Source: Labyrinthula sp. Ha
Taxonomy: Eukaryota; Sar; Bigyra; Labyrinthulida; Labyrinthulaceae
NCBI GenBank assembly: GCA_015227615.1
Contig: JAALGZ010000001.1
Span: 1,116,001 to 1,180,000, forward strand
DNA length: 64,000 nucleotides
Direction: 5' to 3'
The notes below the pieces were generated by a model. It was given only the letters and a program-made list of their open reading frames with translations, made no database searches and was not told where the DNA came from. The translations under genes were made by a program, and so were the position numbers. The stretch's first letter is position 1. The number at the start of each line of letters is the position of its first letter. This document shows positions 24,966 through 34,573 of this stretch, one piece after another.

Positions 24966-27900
24966 AAGGATATAATACATTTAGAGATTCAACTAATTAT
25001 TTTTCTTTATTGATACTAGGAGAACTTAATCAAATTATTGGGAAGTACGAATTAGTTTCTTTATACCCCCTTTAAAGCTTTAATCTGACCTATCTCTGAT
25101 ATAAATTCACAAAATTCCCACTGTTAAATAATGTGGCATTGATATTCTATAAAACTTAGAGTTTTATTTTACAGTCACTGATATTCAACCGTATGATTAA
25201 CAAAATCTAAATTGATTTATTTGCAAGTAACAGATTTTCTAAATTTGAAAGGTTCTTACCGAAGTCGGGAGAACTACCATGTGAAATGATAAGTCGAAGT
25301 ATATCCACACAAAAATTATTATTTAAGCTCATATTCGTAGTACCTGCTCTAAGTAGAAGATATTTACCCATTTTGCTATGTACTTAATTTACATATAATC
25401 CAAAAAGGTGTTAAGAAAACAATGTGATTCATATGAATTTGATATAGGACATACTTATATTTTCCACTTTCGTTAAGTTTTTTATGGAAAGTATTGATTT
25501 CATTGATAAATTTAATCAAAGGGGCAGATTTCTTGAGTTCTGTAAAGCATTCATGGGCTACTATGTTATTTCTTATAGTTTACTTTCGATCAGAGTCTTA
25601 TATCTCATTATCTTTTTTAACAAACGTTATACTTTACGCAATCATACAACTGTCACGTTTGCTGTGAACTCAACGTACTGGTAGGAAACAATGAAAAAAT
25701 TCAGAACTCCAGATCATTATATAAAAGCCAAATCGAAGTAAATGTCTATTGCAAGGATTCTAGATGAAAAATCACACTAAATATAAAGGGTTAATAGTTC
25801 CAGATTAAAGTTAATAAGAACAGTTCTGTTGATTTATTGAAATATTTATGAAGGTTGTGTGACTAGAATTTGGACAACGTCTAAAAAAATTAGAAGCGCG
25901 ATCTTGAAAGTAGTTGCAAAATTTTAGTTCTCCTACAAGCTATAAAAGCACACAAAAACAGCAACTATTTCGTTCGAAGTTGTTTCATAACTGAAACACA
26001 TACTATACAATATAGAAATTTAACTTATATAGAACTGACCATGTGGATTCTCTGTGTTTCTTGCACCAGTATATCATGCTCATGATCTATTAGCGCCATT
26101 GGATAACCCACAATTAAAATGATGAATGTATTTAAAAACTTAACACCATTGACTGTTACAATGTAGCTATATCCAAGAATTATTAACCCAAAAATAAAAA
26201 AACATCTAAGAGTAATAGTAATATTATTCTACCTTGGACTAAGTAATATGCTGCATTAGTTCTCTTGAGTAGGGATATAGGATTTTCTGTTGCCTTGGAG
26301 TATGTTTTTCAAAACTTAACTGCAACAATAATGCATTTTCAGTCTTCATTTTGCTCAAATCAAGTGAAAATATGCCACTTATATGTACTTATTAGCAACC
26401 ATGTTGAATCGATATTTATTTATTTTATTCTCGCGGGTCATTTTCTATTCTACTTTCTTTCAGGGCTTCAAGTTTAATTAAAGTCTATTGGATGTAATTT
26501 CAAAAGATGGAAATGATGCAGAAAGCTCGACCATATTGATCAAAGTCTCAACTTTACATGATACATAGGTTACATTAAATTCAACTTCTGTTATTTATTT
26601 ATTAAATTTAACTGTATATGTATTTAGAATTTGTAGCCAATTATAATCATGGCTAAAACAAGTATAACGTAGACATTTTAAAAAAGAATAAGAACAGAAT
26701 TAAAAAAAAATCACAAACCAAGTCACCAACAGTTCTTATATTTTATTTATCTCTTCAGCCAAGTCTAGAGCTTAGCTTTTATTAGGGTAAAGTAGTGCCA
26801 AAATGTTTTAGGTACTCTTAACAATTATTTTATAGCTCCTTAAAGAGAGCAAACAGTCATTCTGCAGTAGGAGGGCTTATTGTGGCTCAGCTTCCATATA
26901 GGAAGAATACTCTTGTACAAGAGGTTGTTCTAGCACCATTTAATATATATCCTTATTTGCTTGAATACTTCATATATTTAGGATTTCATCTCCAGATACT
27001 TCTGCAAACCTTACCAATCTTCAATAATGTTCAATAAATCTAAATCACTAAAAATATAAAGCTTAAGAAAAAGAAGCGCAACTCTTGCTATGCAGTGGAA
27101 GGACCCTAAAGAGGTTTCGGGAAGCCCCATTTGTCTATTTCTGAGTTATGTTCCCATTAATTTCCAAATTTCGCCTTATTTAAATATTTCTTCCGTAAGG
27201 TTTCGCTCTTTGATCCAATTCCACAACAACCCATATATTCAAGCACAGTTACTCATCTGCTTCTCAGTAACAACATTCTAGAAAAATTGTTTTTATGGAA
27301 TACACTAATATACAGGTTTTCAACTCAAAGAAGTTTAACTTCGGAACTTTACTTGAGCATTTCTCACTCGGATAAAAGTAAAAATTTAGCGGTTATAGCC
27401 TAAAACTACAGTAATAATATAATTAGCTTGTATACTGCAGCACTGAAACTTATATATGCCTGACTGGGAAAATAATTTTAGATATAAAAATTCCTTTGGT
27501 AGATCAATCTAGGGTTTCAATACATCAAAAATATTGATGAAATGAAAGAAGGGGAGAAATATTTGTAGAGTTTGGTCTAATTTAAATTGAGTACAGTTAT
27601 TTTACTATGGTTAAGAAACTTGTTACTAAATATAGAGCTCTAGATATATGGTCCTGAATACATATTTTTACATTCTTGAACAAATTTGAACATGCCAAGA
27701 GTAATATTAGATGTAAACAAGTAAAACAATGGCTACACCTCTGCAGCTTGTAATAGAGGTAAATAAGGCACCTCATATATACGTAGGACATACAATATAC
27801 ACTATAAATAGTTAGTTTAGTTACTAAGACACCCTTGTTAATTTGTTGGAAATAGTATAAGTACCGGTTACGTTATTCAATGCATTAATTAGTGAAATAC

Positions 27901-29178
27901 AAAAAGTATAAATATCTCTACGGAAAATAACCATTCCAGTTGAGACAGGAAAACCTAAAGATTAATAAGTTCTCATTAGTGATTTAAGACCTCAGACAAG
28001 TTTGAAACAATAAAACATGTTGCATACAGCTACTCTACCAGTTAAGGGTTATTATACTAGCCGACTAAAAGCCACAAATCAAATCAAAACTTGTACTACA
28101 AGCGCTTGCATGAAATAAAGGATTCCAGACTAATTTTTTGTAATAACCTGGAGAAGTTTTTTATCTTGGTTTGATGCCTCTCCCTATATCACGTCATAGG
28201 AATCCAATTAAGCTTAAATAACCTAGTCTTTGCCAGCTATGAAGTAGCTGAAAAAGTTCCAACACTAAGGGAAGTATCATATACATCTTCTATAAATTAT
28301 TGAACATCATGTTGCTATTTTATAGTGCATTGAATTTCCAAAGTCTAAGGTAAACAGTTGAGATTTAGATCTCCTGCTTAGTGCAAAAATGATGCTAGTA
28401 ACTATTATTTCAAGGTCACTGGTTTTCGGAACAAATTTCCCAAGAAGTTGTAGGAAGGGGAAAATATCCTTATAATCCATAGTAATCTAATTTTTAACAT
28501 CTTACCTTTCATTAGGTAAAGCCTCACCGGTAAATGTAAATACATTTGGCTTTACAAAATGTTGACTTTCACAGAAACATAGAGTCTGGCAGCTGCTACA
28601 ATTAAGTTAAATCACTCTTTATTATCGGCTTCTGGGTTTTTAGAATAAACATATCAGTTCATTCCAATATTAATAAGTTTTTCTATGTTCTTAAACTTGA
28701 AAACAAGATAAGGTGAGTAAACAATTTATTATTTCTAAGGTTTTATGCATAATAAGAACTTCAAAAGCATTCCATGAAACAAGAAAATTCAAATATTTTG
28801 AAGCATTTAACTCTGTTAAAATGAGACAAGCTGATACATCATAATTAAGAAGGCTTTTAAGGTCGAAAGAAGGGAAAGATCACGGAAAGAGTTAACAAGG
28901 GAAATGTATATAAACAGGTTCGTTCTCGCTTGTAACTTAATGAGTGCAAAATTGGGTGTTGTTACAGGTAAATCGATTCATAATGTTTAATATATTATAA
29001 CTTTGTGTTTTAAGATGTACCATGTTTGTCAATTTATTACTTAGTGTAATAAGATAATACTATCCATTCCGATAAATGTAATTTTACAAACTTCCATAAT
29101 TCCAAGAAATAACAATACAAGAAACTGCCCAAATACAAAGCGATCTGTATATAATAGAAATCTACCAGGAGAACACAA

Positions 29179-30345
29179 ATGAGTGAGAATCTACTTGACT
29201 TTTTGAACATCGTCGCCAGTTCAGGTGCTAAAGAGGTCGAAGAAGCTTTGAAATCTAAAAATCCAGAATATACAGTAGCTCAGATTAATGCTGTCGCATC
29301 TTCAACCAGTGGGCACTGTCTTTTATACGCTGCTGCGAACAACACCTCCGAAACACTTCTAGTACTTCTGGATGATGAACGTGTTGATATTTCCTTAACA
29401 ACTTCAAATAAATCAGGTCCCTTTCATATGGCTGCAAACTCAACAGCAACAGCTTCCATGAAAGTATTATGTACTCATGAAAGAACTAAAGGATTAATAA
29501 ACCAAAAAGACAAGTTTGGAGACACAGCTTTACACATTTGTGCTGCTAATGGTTCAAAGAAGGCTGCTGAGTGTGCATTGATTTTACTTGATGCAGGGGC
29601 TGATATTACTCTGAGTGATAATAGTTCAAGAGGTCCACTTGATGTAGCTAAACAGAATGGAGAAGGGTTTTTAGTTAAAACACTTGAAGATTGGATTGAA
29701 AAAGCGTCTGACGAAGTTAAGGGAAAAGTTTCAGCTTTATCTAAAAAAGCAGAGTCTGAACAGAAGAAAGTTATTGATGATCTAGTAGGTAGAACTAGTC
29801 CCATGGCAAACGTATTTATGAAGAGTAATGCAGGTGCTTTGAGAAGTAAGTTAAAGAAGACAGAAACAGTCGAGAAACATATATTTAATGCAAGTGGAAA
29901 TAAGGTCTTAGATAAAGTTCAGTCAACTGCACAGACTATTGGGAAAAAAGCGTTATCAAAAGTTATTGAACATGATGTCACTGTTGAAGAGTTACGAGTT
30001 CTTTTGGAAAAGAATGAAGTTGATATAGTTGGAAAAGATTATTTTAACTTAAATGCTTTACATAAGTTTTCTAGTTGGCAAAGAAGTGACTTAATTGAAC
30101 TAGTTATTCAGGAGTATAAGAATCAAAATAAGTTGAATGAAAAAGGAGGTGAAGTTGAATTTACTCCATTGCATTACTGTGTAGATAACGCAAAACCAAG
30201 TTTATCTGTTGTAGAGTTGCTTATAAATGCAGGTGCTGATCCACAAGCAGTATCAAAAGCTGGAACAACAGTACTTAGTCTATTTGAGAAAAAGTTTAAA
30301 GGTAGTGAAGAGCAGAAGCAAAACTTTATTAGTCTTTTAAAGTAA
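29179..30345 (+). CDS. ankyrin-repeat protein with split repeat clusters
   Basis: A 388-residue soluble protein with two ankyrin clusters. The first, about residues 40-165, includes GHCLLYAAANNTSETLLVLLDD, GPFHMAANSTATASMKVL and GDTALHICAANGSKKAAECALILLDAGADI. The second, about 265-385, includes NLNALHKFSSWQRSDLIELVI and FTPLHYCVDNAKPSLSVVELLINAGADP. A Lys/Ser-rich, probably helical linker of about 100 residues lies between. Ankyrin arrays bind other proteins; the partner is not evident. There is no signal peptide, membrane segment or catalytic domain. The stop codon is 33 bp from that of the convergent PheRS gene. Confidence 0.8.
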   Translation: MSENLLDFLNIVASSGAKEVEEALKSKNPEYTVAQINAVASSTSGHCLLYAAANNTSETLLVLLDDERVDISLTTSNKSGPFHMAANSTATASMKVLCTHERTKGLINQKDKFGDTALHICAANGSKKAAECALILLDAGADITLSDNSSRGPLDVAKQNGEGFLVKTLEDWIEKASDEVKGKVSALSKKAESEQKKVIDDLVGRTSPMANVFMKSNAGALRSKLKKTETVEKHIFNASGNKVLDKVQSTAQTIGKKALSKVIEHDVTVEELRVLLEKNEVDIVGKDYFNLNALHKFSSWQRSDLIELVIQEYKNQNKLNEKGGEVEFTPLHYCVDNAKPSLSVVELLINAGADPQAVSKAGTTVLSLFEKKFKGSEEQKQNFISLLK

Positions 30346-30378
30346 CCATAATTATTTTGTAAACTCAGTTTTTAGAAA

Positions 30379-31912
30379 TTAACCAACTCTTGGAAGCGGT
30401 GCTTTCTGGTTTGCATCAATATTGATCTTATGTCCAAACAGTTCCTTAATCTTACTAAAACGATATTTTATCATAGTTGGTCTTTCTAAACCAAGCCCCC
30501 AGGCTATAACTCTCACTCCTTCAGGTAAGCCCATAGGTCTCAACATCTCAGGTCTAAACATACCAGAATTACCAATCTCTGTCCACTTTTTCAAATCAGG
30601 ATGATATCCAAAGATTTCCATAGACGGCTCTGTGTAGGGATTGTAGGCAGGTTTGAATCTAATATCGTGGATACCACATCCAGCAAAGAACTGTTTGATA
30701 ACTCCCATCAAGTCAGCCAAAGAAAGATTATAGTCTGCAACTAATCCTTCAATCTGATGAAATTCTGCAAGATGAGTAGCATCTAAACTCTCATTTCGAA
30801 ACACTCTGTCAATAGAAAAATATTTCTTGGGTTGAAACCCTCCATCTTGATTTGCTAACTTGTACAACATAGCTGTAGACACAGCAGTTGTATGTGTTCT
30901 TAAAATGTTTTTCTTTGCTTCTTCTAAAGACCAATCATATCTATATCCAATAGAACCAAACCCACCTTTTTCATGAATATTTTTTACTCGTTCAATATAC
31001 TCTTTTGGGGCATCAAGTAGCTCATCTTTTTCCGGACTCTTTATGAAAAAAGTATCGTGTGCATCTCTTGCAGGATGCTGCTGTGGCTGAAACAAGGCAT
31101 CAAAGTTCCAAAAGCCGGACTCAACCCATTTGCTAGTAGGCATTTCTTCAAAACCCATACCAATAAGGATCTTCTTATATTCACTTCTTACTAACATCAA
31201 TGGATGAAGATGTCCTCCATTTGGATTAACACCGGTTGAGGTCCAATTTGTATCTCGAAAAGTTGTAGTTTTCCATGACCCATCTTCAAGCATTGCCTTC
31301 GTGAGAGCAGCCTGTTTTTTTACTCTTTGCAATGCCCAGTTTTCTCCTTTCTTAAACGCGTAATGAGTTATTTTGACTGACTTTATTAATTTTCTTTTCT
31401 TCAAGTCTTTAACAATCTTCTGTGGAAGCGCATCTAAAGATCCTTGAGCAGCAGAGAGTATTGAAAGCTGATCCTTAAGCTCATCTTGAATCTCAGATAA
31501 AGAAGTAGTTGAAACCCAGAGGTCTCCCTCTTGTTTAATCCATTTGTTTCGCATACATTTTCCAAACCCAACGCCATATTTTTTAGTTTCCGGCGTGGTT
31601 AGCCCATGCTTCTCAACAATAACTTTCAGTAATTGAACTTCTGGTGATCCATTCTTTACATATCCTTCAGCTTCTTTAGTGAGTTCATAAAAGTTTGTTT
31701 CTTTTTGTTCAATTTCAAGATACTTGTCGCCATAAAGACTCTTCAAACGACCTTAAAGTAAATATATAGTAAAATAATTACCGATCAAATCAACATGTTC
31801 AATATTGTTTTGCTGTGAGAACTCATCTAAAGTAAATTAGCAATAAATCAATACATGAATCCAGCACAATGCCTTCTTCAACACTTTTTAACAATTTGTT
31901 CTCCAAATCCAT
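30379..31912 (-). CDS. FARSA: phenylalanyl-tRNA synthetase alpha subunit, cytosolic (three exons)
   Basis: This is the catalytic subunit of cytosolic PheRS, which charges tRNA-Phe as an alpha2-beta2 enzyme. The class II core is highly conserved: [25 protein letters not shown] with QQHPARD (motif 1 region), [26 protein letters not shown] (motif 2), [15 protein letters not shown] and [12 protein letters not shown] (motif 3). The large 3' exon (30379-31751) alone lacks the first part of the winged-helix N-terminus. Two tiny introns (31752-31781 and 31827-31854) restore it. Exons 31855-31912 and 31782-31826 add [19 protein letters not shown] and a segment leading into [16 protein letters not shown], matching human LLRRLEASDGGLDS...VKSLQALGEVIE. 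The spliced product is 491 residues, close to the 508 of human FARSA. Its ATG is 54 bp from the divergent SAMHD1 ATG. Confidence 0.95.
31752..31781 (-). other. 30-nt intron in PheRS alpha
   Basis: On the minus strand it begins GTAATTATTT and ends TTACTTTAAG. Removing it fuses codon halves G|GT (Gly) and joins the conserved N-terminal helix segments. Confidence 0.85.
31827..31854 (-). other. 28-nt intron in PheRS alpha
   Basis: On the minus strand it begins GTATTGATTT and ends TTACTTTAG, with a branch-like GCTAAT about 15 nt before the acceptor. Splicing joins T|AT (Tyr) and avoids an in-frame TGA immediately downstream. Confidence 0.85.
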
Positions 31913-31966
31913 TATTTATGAAGAACTCGATATGACATTACTGTGCATCTTTCAACATAAAATCCA
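31913..31966. promoter_or_regulatory. 54-bp bidirectional promoter, PheRS alpha / SAMHD1
   Basis: The entire space between the two divergent start codons is 54 bp, so promoter and both 5' leaders are compressed into it or overlap the coding regions. It contains ATGACATTACTGTG at 31932-31945, identical to a 14-mer in the carboxypeptidase promoter at 20455-20468. Confidence 0.6.
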
Positions 31967-33451
31967 ATGGAAGCAGAAAGTTATCTGCAAGATAAGAAGT
32001 ATGTTACAGATGCAGTCCATGATAGCTTTCAACTTCCTAAAATTCACTGGAAAATTATTGATACACCTGAATTTCAGCGTTTGAGATCCTTAAAACAGCT
32101 TGGAAGTGCGTCCTACATTTTCCCCTCTGCTGTACATACGAGGTTTGAACACTCACTTGGAGTGTCACACTTATCTCTCGAACTTCTTCTTAAACTTCGA
32201 AATGAACAACCTGAGCTAAACATAACCCCTGTAGATATTCTTTGTGTTTCCATTGCTGCACTTTGTCATGATCTTGGTCACGGCCCTTTTTCACACTTAT
32301 TTGATAACTTGTTTATTAAAAATGACAAATGGTGTCATGAAAAAGGAAGTATTCTAATATTAAGGCAACTTTTGAAAGAAAATAATATTGAACTTTTGAA
32401 TATTCCTGGTTTTGAGCCTAAAGATATAATTTTCATTGAGGAGTGTATTCTAGGTGGCAACCCAAAGAAAGGAAGATCAAGTGATAAAGTATGGTTGTAT
32501 GAAGTTGTAAATAATGAAAGAAGTGGTTTAGATTTAGATAAACTTGATTATCTTCTTCGTGATGCTTATTTTACTGGTGTCAATGGTGTTCAACAATATA
32601 AAAGGTTGCTTAATATGGCTAGAGTATATCCAGATGCTTCTGGAGTGAGGACAATATGTTTTCCAGAAAAAGCTTTTGATCCTTTATTTTATGACGTATT
32701 TCAATTGAGAAAAAGGCTTCATGATGCTGTTTATCAACATAAGAGTAACAGAGCAGTAGATTTTATGGTACAAGATGTTTTAAACCTTGCAAGCAAGAGT
32801 TTAACTTTTTATAGTGAAAAGTTGAAAAAAAATATAACAATTCAAGAAAGTATTGAAGATATGAAAGTTTATATACAGTTAGATGATACAATTCTTACAT
32901 TGATAAAACACTCTACCAGCACTGAAAAAGATATGATAAAAGCAAAACAAATATTGAAAAACATTCAACTTAGGAATTTATACTATTGTTGTGGAAAACT
33001 CCCGTTTCCAAAGAAATATATTGATGAGAAAAAAGAGAATATTGCTTCTGAAGTTATGGCTCAAATAATTGCTTTTTCTAATGGGAAATTAACTAAAGAT
33101 GAAGTTATAGTTGAAGTTATGAAAGTTCACCATGGAAAAGGACGAGAGAATCCTTTAGATAGGATTTCTTTTTTCAAGAAGAATTCCAGGAGAGCTGGTC
33201 CACTTGTCAAAGAAAAGTATGGTCATGGTGTACTACCACAAGAATTTCTTGATCCAAGCATAAGGTTGTTTGTCAAGTCTTCTGATACCGAAAAAAGAAG
33301 AGTAGCTACAAAGTGTTTCAGATTATGGGCAAAGTCAGAAAACCAGTGTTCACCATTATATTCTCAAGAACCAGAGAATAGCTCGAATGGAAATGTTAGG
33401 AAAAAACAAAAACTTATTGAGATTCCTCTTGAAAAGCAACTGGATTTTTAA
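31967..33451 (+). CDS. SAMHD1: SAMHD1-like dNTP triphosphohydrolase
   Basis: A 494-residue HD-domain enzyme homologous to SAMHD1, which cleaves dNTPs to deoxynucleosides and triphosphate and so limits the dNTP pool. The metal-binding set is complete: His62 (RFEHSLGVSHL), His101-Asp102 (CHDLGHGPFSH) and Asp199 (LDYLLRDAYFTGV). The catalytic His residues corresponding to human His210, His215 and His233 are His105, His110 and His124 (WCHEKGS). The allosteric-site segment IDTPEFQRLRSLKQLG matches human IDTPQFQRLRYIKQLG. Homology continues through AYQH-like VYQHKSNRAVDFM and ENPLDRISFF. The N-terminal SAM domain of animal SAMHD1 is absent, as usual for protist homologues. The last ~35 residues are Ser/Lys-rich and unconserved. 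Start is the first ATG facing the PheRS gene. Confidence 0.93.
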   Translation: MEAESYLQDKKYVTDAVHDSFQLPKIHWKIIDTPEFQRLRSLKQLGSASYIFPSAVHTRFEHSLGVSHLSLELLLKLRNEQPELNITPVDILCVSIAALCHDLGHGPFSHLFDNLFIKNDKWCHEKGSILILRQLLKENNIELLNIPGFEPKDIIFIEECILGGNPKKGRSSDKVWLYEVVNNERSGLDLDKLDYLLRDAYFTGVNGVQQYKRLLNMARVYPDASGVRTICFPEKAFDPLFYDVFQLRKRLHDAVYQHKSNRAVDFMVQDVLNLASKSLTFYSEKLKKNITIQESIEDMKVYIQLDDTILTLIKHSTSTEKDMIKAKQILKNIQLRNLYYCCGKLPFPKKYIDEKKENIASEVMAQIIAFSNGKLTKDEVIVEVMKVHHGKGRENPLDRISFFKKNSRRAGPLVKEKYGHGVLPQEFLDPSIRLFVKSSDTEKRRVATKCFRLWAKSENQCSPLYSQEPENSSNGNVRKKQKLIEIPLEKQLDF

Positions 33452-33496
33452 AAATAAAAATTATGTATTATTACTTTAGTTGATATTAAATGTTGA

Positions 33497-34573
33497 TTAC
33501 TGATTGTGTGCTTTCAATTTTCTTATCTCTGAGCTTGAAATATCAATTCTAAATTTATCTTCTGAAATAGAAATAAACATACTTGCAACAAGAGTAAAAA
33601 AGGTTTCATCCTCAATATTGTTCATAAAGTTATCAAAAGTTAGAAAACTATTCTTGTCGACTCTTCCAAAAACCAAGAACATAGTCTTATTTTGCTTCAT
33701 TTCAAGCAGAGTGTTTACTAAGTTCACTTGATTATTTCCATAATATTTCTTATTCAATATTCTTATTGCTGTATCATATCCAACTAAAAAGTAACTATTT
33801 TCAAACAAAAATGTTTTATCAAGGAATAAAGAATATTTTTCATGAGTTATAGCAACATATCCTTCTACTTCCTTAAAATTCTTCACACGTTCCATAATAT
33901 TGGCTATGTCTACTTTTCCTTTGTCTGGATTCTTACAACTCATTTCATAAAAAACTTTCCCAGTATATTCATTCTCCACTTTATTTTTCATATATTGCAA
34001 TCCATATTTTCCAATGTTCAAATGCCCTTCATGCACCGGATTAAAACTTCCACCAAAGACCACATTTGGTGCTTTTCCCAAAACAGCTAATTGCAAATTA
34101 TAAGGTATCTGATAATATATACCATTTAAATGAATGTTTCTAACTATTAAAACTTGTCGTTTACCTTCACTGACTTCTTCAACTCTCTGTCTGAGTTGGT
34201 TTGCAGTTGTTTCATAGAGTTTTTCCAGGTTAGCGTATTCATTCTCAACTTTTCTAATGGTTTTCAAAATAAATGAGTTGATATCGCAACTTTCATCAGA
34301 ATATTCATTTTCATAAATATCTAATCCATAATATTTTACTTTTTCAGAGTTAACCTGAAAGACTAGCGAAATAGTATTGATTTTGCTTCCTTCAGAGATT
34401 TTCAACAGGTTTGCTGCTGCGACAGTCTTTATATCTCCAGGGTTATTTTCAAAACTGCTAGTAAACAATATATTCTCTAGTGATACGAGCTGACCCTGGA
34501 TCGTTGATCGAAATAAGTCTTGTTCATTTTTTGAACTTAGTTTGGTATGTATTTCAATAAACATTTTATACAT
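33497..34573 (-). CDS. nucleotidylyltransferase with CinA-like N-terminal region
   Basis: A 358-residue protein. The C-terminal part, from about residue 170, is a nucleotidylyltransferase of the NMNAT/cytidylyltransferase superfamily. It shows FGGSFNPVHEGHL, containing the HxGH-type catalytic signature, and near the C-terminus DISSSEIRKL, the ISSTxIR motif. The N-terminal ~150 residues look like the end of a CinA-type amidase domain, as in the plant CinA-nucleotidylyltransferase fusions, but this is weaker. The substrate may be nicotinamide mononucleotide, giving an NAD-pathway role, but other nucleotidyl acceptors are possible. An in-frame TGA upstream of the ATG argues against a longer uninterrupted frame; Met4 is an alternative start. 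The stop is 45 bp from that of SAMHD1 (convergent). Confidence 0.7.
   Translation of the reverse strand: MYKMFIEIHTKLSSKNEQDLFRSTIQGQLVSLENILFTSSFENNPGDIKTVAAANLLKISEGSKINTISLVFQVNSEKVKYYGLDIYENEYSDESCDINSFILKTIRKVENEYANLEKLYETTANQLRQRVEEVSEGKRQVLIVRNIHLNGIYYQIPYNLQLAVLGKAPNVVFGGSFNPVHEGHLNIGKYGLQYMKNKVENEYTGKVFYEMSCKNPDKGKVDIANIMERVKNFKEVEGYVAITHEKYSLFLDKTFLFENSYFLVGYDTAIRILNKKYYGNNQVNLVNTLLEMKQNKTMFLVFGRVDKNSFLTFDNFMNNIEDETFFTLVASMFISISEDKFRIDISSSEIRKLKAHNQ

Larger units (their letters stand above)
20341..29178. other. 8.8 kb region without recognisable genes
   Basis: Beyond the proximal promoter of the carboxypeptidase gene, no reading frame longer than about 80 codons and none with a motif is present. 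Contents noted: a poly-G tract followed by a B-box-like word at 24844-24893 and a hairpin at 24920-24965. A slightly more GC-rich patch lies around 23480-23700 with no recognisable RNA or protein. Confidence 0.5.
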
